Program-made: the position numbers and the translations under genes
Origin: Vibrio plantisponsor
GTDB taxonomy: Bacteria; Pseudomonadota; Gammaproteobacteria; Enterobacterales; Vibrionaceae
Reading direction: 5' to 3'
NCBI RefSeq assembly: GCF_013041605.1
Contig: NZ_JABEQC010000001.1
Location: 661,879-725,878, forward strand
Length of the DNA stretch: 64,000 nt
In this document: piece by piece, positions 34,398 through 42,866 of the stretch
Numbering within the stretch: the stretch's first letter is position 1
Layout: every line of letters begins with the position of its first letter
The notes under the pieces: model-generated
What the model was told of the DNA's origin: nothing
Seen by the model: the letters and a program-made list of their open reading frames with translations, nothing else
The model's database searches: none

Positions 34398-35393
34398 TTA
34401 AAACGTTACGGGTACTCTTACTGAAAGCTGAAAGTCTGGCGTATCTTCAGTTAACCCTGCTTGAGCACTAATCCCAATAGATGTTTTCTTACTAATCGCA
34501 TAGTTGATCCCAAAGTTAAGTGAGTCCAGTTGGAGCAACTTCGCATCATCATTCTCCACGCCGTTAACTTTGCTTTTTAGTATGGTTTTATGGCTAAGCC
34601 CAACGGAAAAGGAGAAGTCAGGGTTAATAGCAAAACCAAAACCACCACTGAGTGAAATGGTGTCTCCTAAATCAACTTCGACCTGTTGATTACTGATTTC
34701 GACATCGTCTTTAAAGTTGTAGATGTAGCTAAGACTCGAATAGATGACGGCAGGATCGGAAGGGAAGATCATCGAAATTGAAGGCTCTATGCTCCAAAAG
34801 CCGGACCCGGTAGGGACATCTAAAAATGTATTGGTGCTGGAATCCACCTCAACATCGTAGGGAGACTTACCCGTATCGGACTTGACAATAAAGCCTGCAA
34901 CCCAATAAGGCGTGGTATTAAAGTTGAGTTGCTGACGAAGAGCAAACTCAATATCGCCAAGCCCTCCACCATCCAAAGTGGTATTGATGGTGTTTGCTTC
35001 TGCTCCGTCTTGAATTGGCCGAGTAGAAATTTGATCGTTGCGGTAAACATAAGGCAGACGGAGCTCCAACTCAGTGCTTCGGGTTAATCCGTAGCGCATC
35101 GTCAGCCCGGTGGTAATAGTGGTTCGGTCAGAGTCGGAAACCTCTATTCGACCCACAAGAAGAGTTGGCAAAATCGTGTAACCCACGACGGAAACTTTAT
35201 TTGATGAGCTTTGCGTATAACTTATCGAAGTATCGACAGCAAATTTACCTTTTGGAGTTAAAACCCCTGGTCTTTCAATTATGTCACTGACGGATTGTGG
35301 TCGTTTCGCTTCGTCCTTGTCTTCAGCAAATACGGGTTGAACTAAGCTAAAAATGACGGGAAGAAAGGCAACCGATTTATATTTTATTAGCAT
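34398..35393 (-). CDS. Outer-membrane beta-barrel protein, MetA/FapF-like transporter
   Basis: A 331-residue protein with a signal peptide (VQPVFA-EDK), a short conserved ERPGVLTPKGKFAVD segment, and then alternating amphipathic strands to a C-terminal Phe, the usual outer-membrane end. It fits the 'transporter/MetA pathway of phenol degradation' family, which is remotely like FapF, the Fap secretion pore. It is shorter than FapF and lacks an obvious N-terminal coiled coil. Convergence on the C39/GG-leader operon suggests it is the export pore of that system. Confidence 0.75.
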   Translation of the reverse strand: MLIKYKSVAFLPVIFSLVQPVFAEDKDEAKRPQSVSDIIERPGVLTPKGKFAVDTSISYTQSSSNKVSVVGYTILPTLLVGRIEVSDSDRTTITTGLTMRYGLTRSTELELRLPYVYRNDQISTRPIQDGAEANTINTTLDGGGLGDIEFALRQQLNFNTTPYWVAGFIVKSDTGKSPYDVEVDSSTNTFLDVPTGSGFWSIEPSISMIFPSDPAVIYSSLSYIYNFKDDVEISNQQVEVDLGDTISLSGGFGFAINPDFSFSVGLSHKTILKSKVNGVENDDAKLLQLDSLNFGINYAISKKTSIGISAQAGLTEDTPDFQLSVRVPVTF

Positions 35394-35979
35394 GTGAGTT
35401 TTCTATTTAGTTAGGTTCTATTTAACTTAGGTAAATAGTCGAGAAAAATCTTTTTAATGGTTGCTGGAATATGGCTCTTTATTGCTTGTTGGAATTATAA
35501 TTTTCGTTGCTTTGTAAGTGGGATGTTGTGTGTAAAATTTAAAGGAAGTTGTAAATATAATAGTAAAGTTTATGGATGTTTTGATGTGTCCTACTTTCAT
35601 AATGCTAATTGTTAAAATATCTGAAATTAAATTTATCTCTTCTATTTTTGATTAGGAGAGTGGACCTGCTATCAGAGCTTCTTGACATCGCTTTAACCTT
35701 TTAACTTTGCCTCGTGAGTGCCGCTTTCTTCTAAGTAATCGACTCTATGATGGATGACTTTCTGCCATGTCGCGTGTTTTTTGAGCTATGAGTATGGCTG
35801 AACGGATTCGTCAATCAGCGATACTTCTGACGGTTTGTTGTTAGTAATGAAGGATTAAGAACAATTTTGCATATCCAAGAACAAATGTGCATTGGATCAA
35901 TGCAGGACAAACAACTATTTTACACTCCTCTATTAGAATTATATCTAAATCCCATTTTTCAACGTTTGAGGAATACAGT
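35394..35979. promoter_or_regulatory. 586-bp AT-rich intergenic region
   Basis: It lies between the divergent outer-membrane protein and symporter genes and must hold both promoters. I see no gene, repeat or clear binding site in it. Confidence 0.4.
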
Positions 35980-37353
35980 ATGTCAGTCGCGGTTATCGCT
36001 GCTTTAGCAGTATTTACCGGTATTCTCTTCTTGCTGTTTAAACAGCAGCAGAAAAAACACTCACTTTCTCGTCTAGTTCTTTTAGGCCTAGTGTCAGGCA
36101 GCTTGTTTGGTCTTGGTCTGCAACTCATTTTTGGCGAAGGCAACCCTGCTGTTAACCAGACTCTAGATTGGGTAAAAGTGGTTGGCAGCGGCTATGTCGG
36201 TTTACTAAAAATGGTCATTATGCCGCTAGTGCTTGTTTCAATGATTTCTGCGGTTGTAAAACTGGAGAAAGGCGGCTCACTGGGCAAAATTTCTGGTTTA
36301 ACCATTGGCGTACTGCTTTTCACTACGGCAATCTCTGCGATTATCGGTATTGGTATTGCTCATGTCTTTGGCCTGAGTGCAGAAGGTTTAACAGAAGGTG
36401 CGCGTGAAACTGCGCGTATTGCAGTATTAGAAAGCCGTTCTGCTAGCGTAAGCGATTTGACTATTCCTCAAATGCTCATCAGCTTTATTCCAACAAACCC
36501 GTTTGCTGATTTAACTGGTGCTCGTTCAACATCAATCATTGCCGTGGTTATTTTCGGTGTTCTTACCGGTATTGCCGCACGTAAAGTGATGATTGAGAGA
36601 GAAGAGTCTGCTTCTTCAATCCGCAGCTTTGTTGAGAACGCTCAGTTTGTCGTTATGCGCCTTGTGAAAATGATCATGGCTCTAACTCCATACGGTGTTG
36701 CTGCTTTGATGGCGAAAGTGGTTGCGACTTCTAGTGCGTCAGACATCCTGAATCTGCTTAGCTTCATCGTAGCTTCTTATGTGGCTATCGCTTTGATGTT
36801 TGTGGTGCACGGTGTGTTGGTTTCACTTGTTGGTGTAAGCCCGAAAGAGTACTTCACTAAAATTCTGCCAGTACTGACGTTTGCATTTACGTCACGTAGC
36901 TCTGCTGCAACGATTCCGCTAAACGTAGAAGCTCAAATTGAGAAGTTACGCGTACCGCCAGCGATTGCAAACCTATCAGCTTCATTCGGTGCAACAATCG
37001 GTCAGAACGGTTGTGCGGGTATCTACCCAGCAATGTTGGCTGTGATGGTTGCGCCTAGTGTTGGTATCGATCCACTAAGCATTCATTTCATCGTTTCTCT
37101 GGTGGCGATGATCACGATTAGCTCATTCGGTATTGCTGGTGTGGGTGGTGGCGCGACATTTGCGGCGTTGATTGTTCTGCCTGCGATGGGCCTACCAGTG
37201 ACAATCGCAGCGTTACTTATCTCAATTGAACCACTAATTGATATGGCACGTACGGCGCTAAACGTTTCTGGTGCAATGACAGCAGGAACGATCACTAGCC
37301 GAATTTTGGGTGAAACAGTTTCAGACGAAGAGCTGCAAACTCAGAAAGCGTAA
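35980..37353 (+). CDS. tcyP: Na+/dicarboxylate-type symporter, L-cystine transporter TcyP-like
   Basis: 457 residues from ATG 35980 behind TTGAGGAA. It is a DAACS-family carrier with about eight membrane segments and two re-entrant loops. The Ser-rich loop is FAFTSRSSAATIPL, and the second signature is GATIGQNGCAGIYPAM. This pattern with G-Q-N-G-C-A-G matches YdjN/TcyP L-cystine transporters rather than GltP or DctA. It brings cystine into the cell with a cation. Its terminator follows directly. Confidence 0.85.
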   Translation: MSVAVIAALAVFTGILFLLFKQQQKKHSLSRLVLLGLVSGSLFGLGLQLIFGEGNPAVNQTLDWVKVVGSGYVGLLKMVIMPLVLVSMISAVVKLEKGGSLGKISGLTIGVLLFTTAISAIIGIGIAHVFGLSAEGLTEGARETARIAVLESRSASVSDLTIPQMLISFIPTNPFADLTGARSTSIIAVVIFGVLTGIAARKVMIEREESASSIRSFVENAQFVVMRLVKMIMALTPYGVAALMAKVVATSSASDILNLLSFIVASYVAIALMFVVHGVLVSLVGVSPKEYFTKILPVLTFAFTSRSSAATIPLNVEAQIEKLRVPPAIANLSASFGATIGQNGCAGIYPAMLAVMVAPSVGIDPLSIHFIVSLVAMITISSFGIAGVGGGATFAALIVLPAMGLPVTIAALLISIEPLIDMARTALNVSGAMTAGTITSRILGETVSDEELQTQKA

Positions 37354-37377
37354 GCGATTCTGCTCTATTTATTCGAT

Positions 37378-37407
37378 AAAGGCAGGTATGAAACCTGCCT
37401 TTATTTT
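37378..37407 (+). terminator. Terminator after tcyP
   Basis: AAAGGCAGGT (37378-37387) and ACCTGCCTTT (37393-37402) form a 10-bp stem followed by ATTTTTG. Confidence 0.92.
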
Positions 37408-37588
37408 TGCCCCAAATATCCTCCACACATTCTATTTAATAGTAAAGGGTGAATAGAACTTCAAAAAAGTCTGCCTCATAAGCCATACCTGCCATGTGAT
37501 ATCACTCGAAACACAAATGCATTAAGTTGCTTATTATTCGCTCTGACCACTAATGATCAGAATCGAAGATGAAAAAGGAGTGAGTTAG

Positions 37589-37951
37589 ATGCTAGAGAAA
37601 GTCGAAAGCGTGATGGAAATGAATGGTCTTGAATACGCGCGCAGCACGTATAGTTTAACTGCGAAGTTTAGCTACGGGATTGGTAGCGTAAAAATCAGAT
37701 ACGATCCTGCGACCAATACTTATCTGTATAGCGGTTGTGAAAAAGTGATATGGGTCGGATGTTTTATCTTATTCTGTGTTTCTTTTAACATGATGCTCCA
37801 TCCATCTGACTATATTCTCGCGGGCTATTTAGCAGGGATGATGTTTGCATCGGCAATGTTAAGCTTTTTTCAGCAGGTACTTCTTCATATTCAGATGTTG
37901 GATATCAAGACTCAGCTTAGAGCTGAAGGCATTTATCTTAAGTTTGGTTGA
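37589..37951 (+). CDS. Small membrane protein, unknown function
   Basis: 120 residues with AAAAGGAG before the ATG. The N-terminal half is soluble, with alternating strands (YSLTAKFSYGIGSVKIRYD). Two membrane segments follow at roughly residues 52-70 and 76-95. I do not recognise a family. The preceding terminator and the gap to the next gene suggest a single-gene transcript. Confidence 0.65.
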   Translation: MLEKVESVMEMNGLEYARSTYSLTAKFSYGIGSVKIRYDPATNTYLYSGCEKVIWVGCFILFCVSFNMMLHPSDYILAGYLAGMMFASAMLSFFQQVLLHIQMLDIKTQLRAEGIYLKFG

Positions 37952-38086
37952 TTGCAGAGATGATTTAAATAATCCCAACAGGGACATTAAAGTGGAAAAG
38001 TGACAGAAGGTAACCAATGATCATAGGAACTAATATTGGTGGTTGTCGTCTGATTGCTATCGTATCTTGAGTTCCCCGAGGTGGGT

Positions 38087-38566
38087 ATGACATCTTCTCA
38101 TAAAGGTTTAAAAGCCATTGCTGCTCTAGAAGCTTTTAAAGGTCTTCTTTCTCTTATCGTTGCCTTTGGGCTGCATGTTTTGGCTGGGCAGAATCTTCAG
38201 CGAGTGGCAGAAACCATCGTCAGCCATGCTCATTTGAATCCTGCTGGTCGTATACCGAGCCTATTTATCCACGATATGAGCACATTACCCGAAGGTAAAA
38301 TAGTGATTCTATCTATCGGTGTCTTTGTTTATGCGATGATCCGTTTTATAGAGGCGTATGGGCTTTGGCGAGGTTTTGTTTGGATTGAGTGGTTTGCCCT
38401 GATAAGCGGTGGTGTGTACTTACCTTTCGAAATTTATGAAATGTATACCCATATTAGTGCTATCGGCGTTGGTATTTTTTTGGTCAACGTCGCGGTGGTC
38501 TGGTACATGGCGCGTATTCTGTTGATCAAACGAAAAGAGAAGAGGGTGACATCCGAGGAAGTTTGA
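38087..38566 (+). CDS. DUF2127 family membrane protein
   Basis: 159 residues from ATG 38087 with GAGGTGGG upstream. It has four membrane segments, and the family pattern is clear: GLKAIAALEAFKGLLSLIVA at the start, YAMIRFIEAYGLWRGFVWIEW in the middle, then YLPFEIYEM. Function unknown. The frame upstream to 38054 adds residues with no ribosome binding site. Confidence 0.82.
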   Translation: MTSSHKGLKAIAALEAFKGLLSLIVAFGLHVLAGQNLQRVAETIVSHAHLNPAGRIPSLFIHDMSTLPEGKIVILSIGVFVYAMIRFIEAYGLWRGFVWIEWFALISGGVYLPFEIYEMYTHISAIGVGIFLVNVAVVWYMARILLIKRKEKRVTSEEV

Positions 38567-38651
38567 GCCGATACTTATCTGTCTCTTTCGCATTTATTTC
38601 AAAAATAAATGTTTGAAGCGTGTCATATTCATCCGGTACAATCCACTCCTG

Positions 38652-38810
38652 TTTAAGGGAGTAGCCTTCTTCTAATTTAGAAGAGTGAATGTCAACAGTC
38701 TCCAAGCCTTACGCTTGTGGTATTCACGTCCTATCTGGTTCTGGCAAGACTTAAGCAATATGAAGGTTCGGGTCGGATCTTTATTATTGCTTAATCGTAC
38801 GCCGACCCAT
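38652..38810 (+). ncRNA. Candidate yybP-ykoY manganese riboswitch
   Basis: The motif GGGAGTAG (38657-38664), a hallmark of this class, sits inside a closed domain. TTAAG (38653-38657) pairs with CTTAA (38750-38754) as P1. A hairpin CTTCTA/TAGAAG follows, and GTGAAT pairs with ATTCAC with an inner CCAAGC/GCTTG helix. Downstream, GGGTCGG (38770-38776) pairs with CCGACCC (38802-38808) as a likely expression hairpin. It lies about 130 bp before a cation antiporter gene, where this riboswitch class is expected. A covariance-model search would settle it. Confidence 0.6.
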
Positions 38811-38940
38811 CTGTGAAAGGGCATTTTCTTACGATGACAGCTATTTTCTTTTATCCGCGCTTATCCATTTCTATGGTTGGATCGCGTCTCAGCTCTAACC
38901 TACCTGCTTTTAAAATCCAGTCACTTTCAGGAGCTCGACT

Positions 38941-39909
38941 ATGTTACTAGCGATGCTTGCTATTGTTGTTGGTTTTGCATTACTTGTTTGGAGTGCAGAC
39001 AGATTTGTTGACGGCGCAGCTGCGAGTGCAAATCATGCCGGTATGCCACCTTTGCTTGTAGGTATGCTGGTGGTTGGATTTGGTACATCTGCGCCAGAAA
39101 TGGTGGTATCCATGATGGCTGCGATTGACGGTAACTCGCCGCTAGCATTAGGTAATGCTCTAGGTTCTAACATCGTTAACATCACTTTAATTCTTGGTTT
39201 AACGGCTATCATCGCCCCCATCGCTGTTCACTCGAATATTATTCGTAAAGAGTTACCGATTCTTTTGATCATCACTCTTGTTGTTGGAGCAATGCTTTGG
39301 AATCATGACATCAGCACGATGGAAGCTTGGCTATTGCTCGGTGGCTTCCTGTTCCTCATTTGTTGGTCAATTTGGCAGGCTATCAAGGGTAAAAATGATT
39401 CTCTAGACAAAGAGTTTAGTGAAGAAATTGCTCAGCAAAACATGCCATTAAAGCGCGCGATTTTCTGGTTAGTGCTTGGACTCATATTGCTGATCGCCAG
39501 TTCAAGAGTGTTGGTTTGGGGAGCGGTTGAAATCGCTACACAATTAGGTGTGAGTGATTTACTCATTGGTCTGACGATTGTTGCGTTAGGCACATCTTTG
39601 CCTGAGTTAGCTGCGTCAATCGCTGCTGCACGAAAAGGTGAACACGACATAGCGGTAGGCAATGTTGTTGGTTCAAATATGTTTAACTCCTTGGCTGTGA
39701 TTGGTATTGCTGGAACGATTGAACCTATCAGTAACATTGGTGCAGAAGTGTTTTGGCGCGATTGGACATCAATGCTGATAGCCACTCTTATCTTGTTGTT
39801 TACCGCATTGTTCTGGGGAAAAACAAAAAGCATTACTCGTTCGGAAGGCTTGATACTTCTACTGTGTTATATCACTTACAACGCTTATCTCATCTATAAC
39901 GCGTTATGA
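38941..39909 (+). CDS. CaCA-family cation/sodium antiporter (YrbG-like)
   Basis: 322 residues, about ten membrane segments and two inverted alpha repeats: GFGTSAPEMVVSMMAA with GNALGSNIVN, and ALGTSLPELAASIAAA with GNVVGSNMFN. These carry the acidic and Asn residues that bind the cation. CaCA antiporters swap Ca2+ for Na+ or H+. The Mn-type riboswitch candidate upstream suggests that Mn2+ export may be the real job here. TTTCAGGAG precedes the ATG. Confidence 0.92.
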   Translation: MLLAMLAIVVGFALLVWSADRFVDGAAASANHAGMPPLLVGMLVVGFGTSAPEMVVSMMAAIDGNSPLALGNALGSNIVNITLILGLTAIIAPIAVHSNIIRKELPILLIITLVVGAMLWNHDISTMEAWLLLGGFLFLICWSIWQAIKGKNDSLDKEFSEEIAQQNMPLKRAIFWLVLGLILLIASSRVLVWGAVEIATQLGVSDLLIGLTIVALGTSLPELAASIAAARKGEHDIAVGNVVGSNMFNSLAVIGIAGTIEPISNIGAEVFWRDWTSMLIATLILLFTALFWGKTKSITRSEGLILLLCYITYNAYLIYNAL

Positions 39910-39955
39910 ACGGGATTCATTTAAATAAAGACTTGTCATTCAAAACGGAAGAACC

Positions 39956-40795
39956 ATGGAAACTTTAGTTAATCTTTACGAATTGCATCAAGACCTGATT
40001 ATTCAGCTGACGCAAAACAGCTTGCTCACGATCGTAGTTTTTATCGTCGCATCAATCGTTTCTAAGATCGTAAGACGTGGTGTGCACAAGGCCGCTGAAA
40101 AGTTAAGTGGCGGCGATGAAATTGTTTCTCGCCTACTTTCCCAAGTTGCCTATTACGCGGTTTATCTCGTCGCTCTGGTTATTATCCTTGACTTATTTGG
40201 TGTCAATACTGCCAGCTTGGTTGCCTTGTTGGGTGCAGCAGGCTTAGCGATTGGTTTGGCGCTTAAAGACACGTTAAGCAACATCGCCGCAGGGATTATG
40301 ATCCTATTTCTTAAACCGATTAAGAAAGGTGAATTTGTTGAGTTTAGTAGTTACTCAGGCAAAGTAACCGATATTGGTTTGTTTACTTCGGTTTTTGAAA
40401 CCGCTGACGGTTTGTACATCTCCAGTCCAAACAGTGTGGTTTGGGGCTCTACGATTAGGAACTTTAGCCGTAATAACAAACGCCGTATGGATATTACCAT
40501 TGGTATTTCTTACAAAGACTCGGTTGAAGTGGGCTTGGAAGTTCTGAACAAGTTGGCGTCAGAGCAAGAGGCGATTCTTAAAGACCCTGAACCAAAAGTG
40601 ATTGTCCATATGCTTGCAGATAGCTCTGTTAACCTGCAATTGCGAGCTTGGGCTCCAACAGACCAGTACTGGGATACTTATTGGGCAATCCAAAAGCAGA
40701 TCAAATCAAGAATTGAAGAGGCAGGCTTGACCATACCGTTCCCACAGCGTGATCTTAACATCAAGTGGACTGACGAAATGCCAGTTAAGCGTTAA
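39956..40795 (+). CDS. Small-conductance mechanosensitive channel, MscS family
   Basis: 279 residues with three membrane helices and a cytoplasmic MscS domain. The pore-lining helix is LLGAAGLAIGLALKDTLSNI, followed by AAGIMILFLKPIKKGEF, and the beta domain has SPNSVVWGSTIRNFSRNNKRR. It is close to E. coli MscS in length (286). It opens on membrane tension to release solutes after osmotic downshock. It is 46 bp after the antiporter gene, and the two may be co-transcribed. Confidence 0.93.
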   Translation: METLVNLYELHQDLIIQLTQNSLLTIVVFIVASIVSKIVRRGVHKAAEKLSGGDEIVSRLLSQVAYYAVYLVALVIILDLFGVNTASLVALLGAAGLAIGLALKDTLSNIAAGIMILFLKPIKKGEFVEFSSYSGKVTDIGLFTSVFETADGLYISSPNSVVWGSTIRNFSRNNKRRMDITIGISYKDSVEVGLEVLNKLASEQEAILKDPEPKVIVHMLADSSVNLQLRAWAPTDQYWDTYWAIQKQIKSRIEEAGLTIPFPQRDLNIKWTDEMPVKR

Positions 40796-40940
40796 TTTAT
40801 TTCACTCTGACTTTGCTATCCTCATGATAGAAAAGACCAGAACAAAATTGCTAAAGATAAGGCCCGAGAGCTTTACAATGCTTGTGTTGTAGAATTGCAA
40901 CATGGAACATTCATTCACAGAAAACTTAAAGTAACCATAC

Positions 40941-41435
40941 ATGCCTAAAGATTTAGATTTCACTACAGAATACACGCTCGACAAGCCTTTTTTTGCCGAG
41001 TGTTATGATCAAACCAGCCAGCCTGTAAAGTTCCCACATGGGTATCTAAAAGCGACACTGTTTCTTATTTTTGGCGTGTGTCTAATAGAGTTTGAGCTGC
41101 TACCTAACAGTTATGTCGGTTGGTTTTTTATCGTATTGAGTGTTGTTGAGGTGTTCAGCGTTTATTTCAAGCGAACTTGGTGGTTATGGCGACAAACTAT
41201 TAGTTCAAGCCGTGGTAACAAAGTAGTGTTTCAAGTTAACGCGAATGGTGTGAATTACAAAAGTGGTAATATCGATCGCTGTATTGCTTGGAGCGAAATC
41301 GATCAACTTGAACAAACCGATTTAGGGTTCATTCTTCATATAGGTAAGCAACGGCAATATGTCAGCAAATCTTGCTTAAAGGAAGAAGTTATAGAGCTCA
41401 TGGTTGAGCAGCACGCAGCAGCAAAACCGAACTGA
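40941..41435 (+). CDS. YcxB-like membrane protein
   Basis: 164 residues with two membrane segments (ATLFLIFGVCLIEFELL and SYVGWFFIVLSVVEVFSVYF) and a C-terminal PH-like part (VFQVNANGVNYKSGNIDRCI, then IAWSEIDQLEQTDLGFILHI). This is the layout of YcxB-like proteins. Function unknown. No partner is evident. Confidence 0.65.
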   Translation: MPKDLDFTTEYTLDKPFFAECYDQTSQPVKFPHGYLKATLFLIFGVCLIEFELLPNSYVGWFFIVLSVVEVFSVYFKRTWWLWRQTISSSRGNKVVFQVNANGVNYKSGNIDRCIAWSEIDQLEQTDLGFILHIGKQRQYVSKSCLKEEVIELMVEQHAAAKPN

Positions 41436-41599
41436 CGTTATTGTGGCTCGTTATAAGTTCTAGTGCTCAACTCCTTAGTTAACAAAAGGTGAATCGATTG
41501 GTTTGGCCCCGTTCAATTCGCACCCAGTTAATAAACGTAACGCTTTTGGATGAACGGCTAAGGGTGCCAATTCTCGAATATCAAATGATTGAATAGATT

Positions 41600-41938
41600 T
41601 CAGCCCATTCGGGTAATAAAAGTTTGTTCGTCATTCACAAAAGCCACAAAACCGCCGTGATAGATAAACACCCGACCATGCCCCTCAACTAGGCAGGCAA
41701 GCTGTGGGTTCAAATCTTCTTCGTTGTCTTGGCTTTGAAATGTTCCGGTATCAGTGATTACGCCCCTGAGTGTAGGCAAGTATCCATACGCGCGCTTGGC
41801 TTGAGCAAGCGGGTTCAATTCGCTGGCGGCAGAGAAGTAAGAGGGGATGGCGCCGGCATCTTCGATAAATATAGTTTTCAGTTCTTCAAAAGCTGTAATC
41901 ACCAGCCAGTCGATGCCATTAACATGATGGATAAACAT
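41600..41938 (-). CDS. Hypothetical protein
   Basis: 112 residues with plausible composition and a globular look (GHGRVFIYHGGFVAFVNDE near the end). I do not recognise a family. There is no signal peptide, membrane segment or obvious ribosome binding site. It stands alone between the YcxB-like gene and the type VI pair. Confidence 0.45.
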   Translation of the reverse strand: MFIHHVNGIDWLVITAFEELKTIFIEDAGAIPSYFSAASELNPLAQAKRAYGYLPTLRGVITDTGTFQSQDNEEDLNPQLACLVEGHGRVFIYHGGFVAFVNDEQTFITRMG

Positions 41939-42248
41939 ACAGTTTCTCGGTAATTCTGGTGCAGAGATTTTATCATTACCAGAGGTTAACGTAGTAGCGG
42001 TTTAGTTGCTGAAGGCGATAATTCTATGTCATTTCCGTGCATTCACTAGGCCAACTTGAAACGCGTCTTTGTCAGAAGTTGCTTCTATCTAGGAAACGTC
42101 CTGAAACAAGCTAGCTTGCAAACCCGAATGCAGCTAATTTTACCTTTTATCCTCTAAAAGCCAATCATGAAAAAGTGGTCGCACTTGGTAATAAATAGTA
42201 ACCACTCTAGATTTAGTTTTCTTTATATGAGCGTAATTGTACTCTCAA
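41939..42248. other. 310-bp intergenic region
   Basis: It has no open frame or hairpin I trust. It separates the hypothetical gene from the effector-immunity pair. Confidence 0.4.
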
Positions 42249-42866
42249 CTATTGATTAGCTTTCTTACGACTTTCTAGTTCAGAAAAGTGCGTGTCAGGA
42301 AAAGGGATAGAGGAAGTTTCACCAACACCATCAAAAAGAACAACGACGTCTGTTACATTGTGAGGTGATTTAATAACCAAATTATTAGGGTCACTATTTT
42401 TTTTAGCAGTACAATCACTAAATTTATCAAAACAATTCTTAGTATAAAAAACTCTAACTCTAGGCCCATCAACAATAACCTGCATTGAGCCTGAATTAGA
42501 TTTGAAGTTTTTGTAATAGTTATCCATTACTTTCATTTTAGCTTCAGCGTCTTTAGGAATAACGGCAGATATTCGGTGGTAAGATTCAAAAGGATATTCC
42601 CATCCTTTTGCCCAATAACCATCTATGTGAACTGGCACCCCTATTCTCCCTCCTGATGAATGGGCGCCTGGATAGCCACTGATTGTCCCCATAGCAAAAT
42701 TAGCCTTACCACCAGATTCGGAAGTGATTGACATATTCGTAACACCATGTTCGCCTGTCGTGCTTCCATTGGTAAAGCCGACATCAACGGAATAAGGCTC
42801 AGGACTACAGCCCAACAACCCTGTGATTAATATAACTATTAAATTAAGTTTTCGCCATTTAAGCAT
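42249..42866 (-). CDS. Lipoprotein, probable immunity protein for the Tle1-like effector
   Basis: 205 residues starting at MLKWRKLN, with a lipobox LLGC at the signal end. The start overlaps the effector stop by 8 bp, so the two are translationally coupled. The mature part (VDVGFTNGSTTGEHGVTNMS, then GYWAKGWEYP) resembles Tle/DUF2235-linked lipoproteins in many type VI loci. Effector lipases act in the periplasm of target cells, and their immunity proteins are often lipoproteins anchored there. The immunity role is inferred from context. Confidence 0.75.
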   Translation of the reverse strand: MLKWRKLNLIVILITGLLGCSPEPYSVDVGFTNGSTTGEHGVTNMSITSESGGKANFAMGTISGYPGAHSSGGRIGVPVHIDGYWAKGWEYPFESYHRISAVIPKDAEAKMKVMDNYYKNFKSNSGSMQVIVDGPRVRVFYTKNCFDKFSDCTAKKNSDPNNLVIKSPHNVTDVVVLFDGVGETSSIPFPDTHFSELESRKKANQ

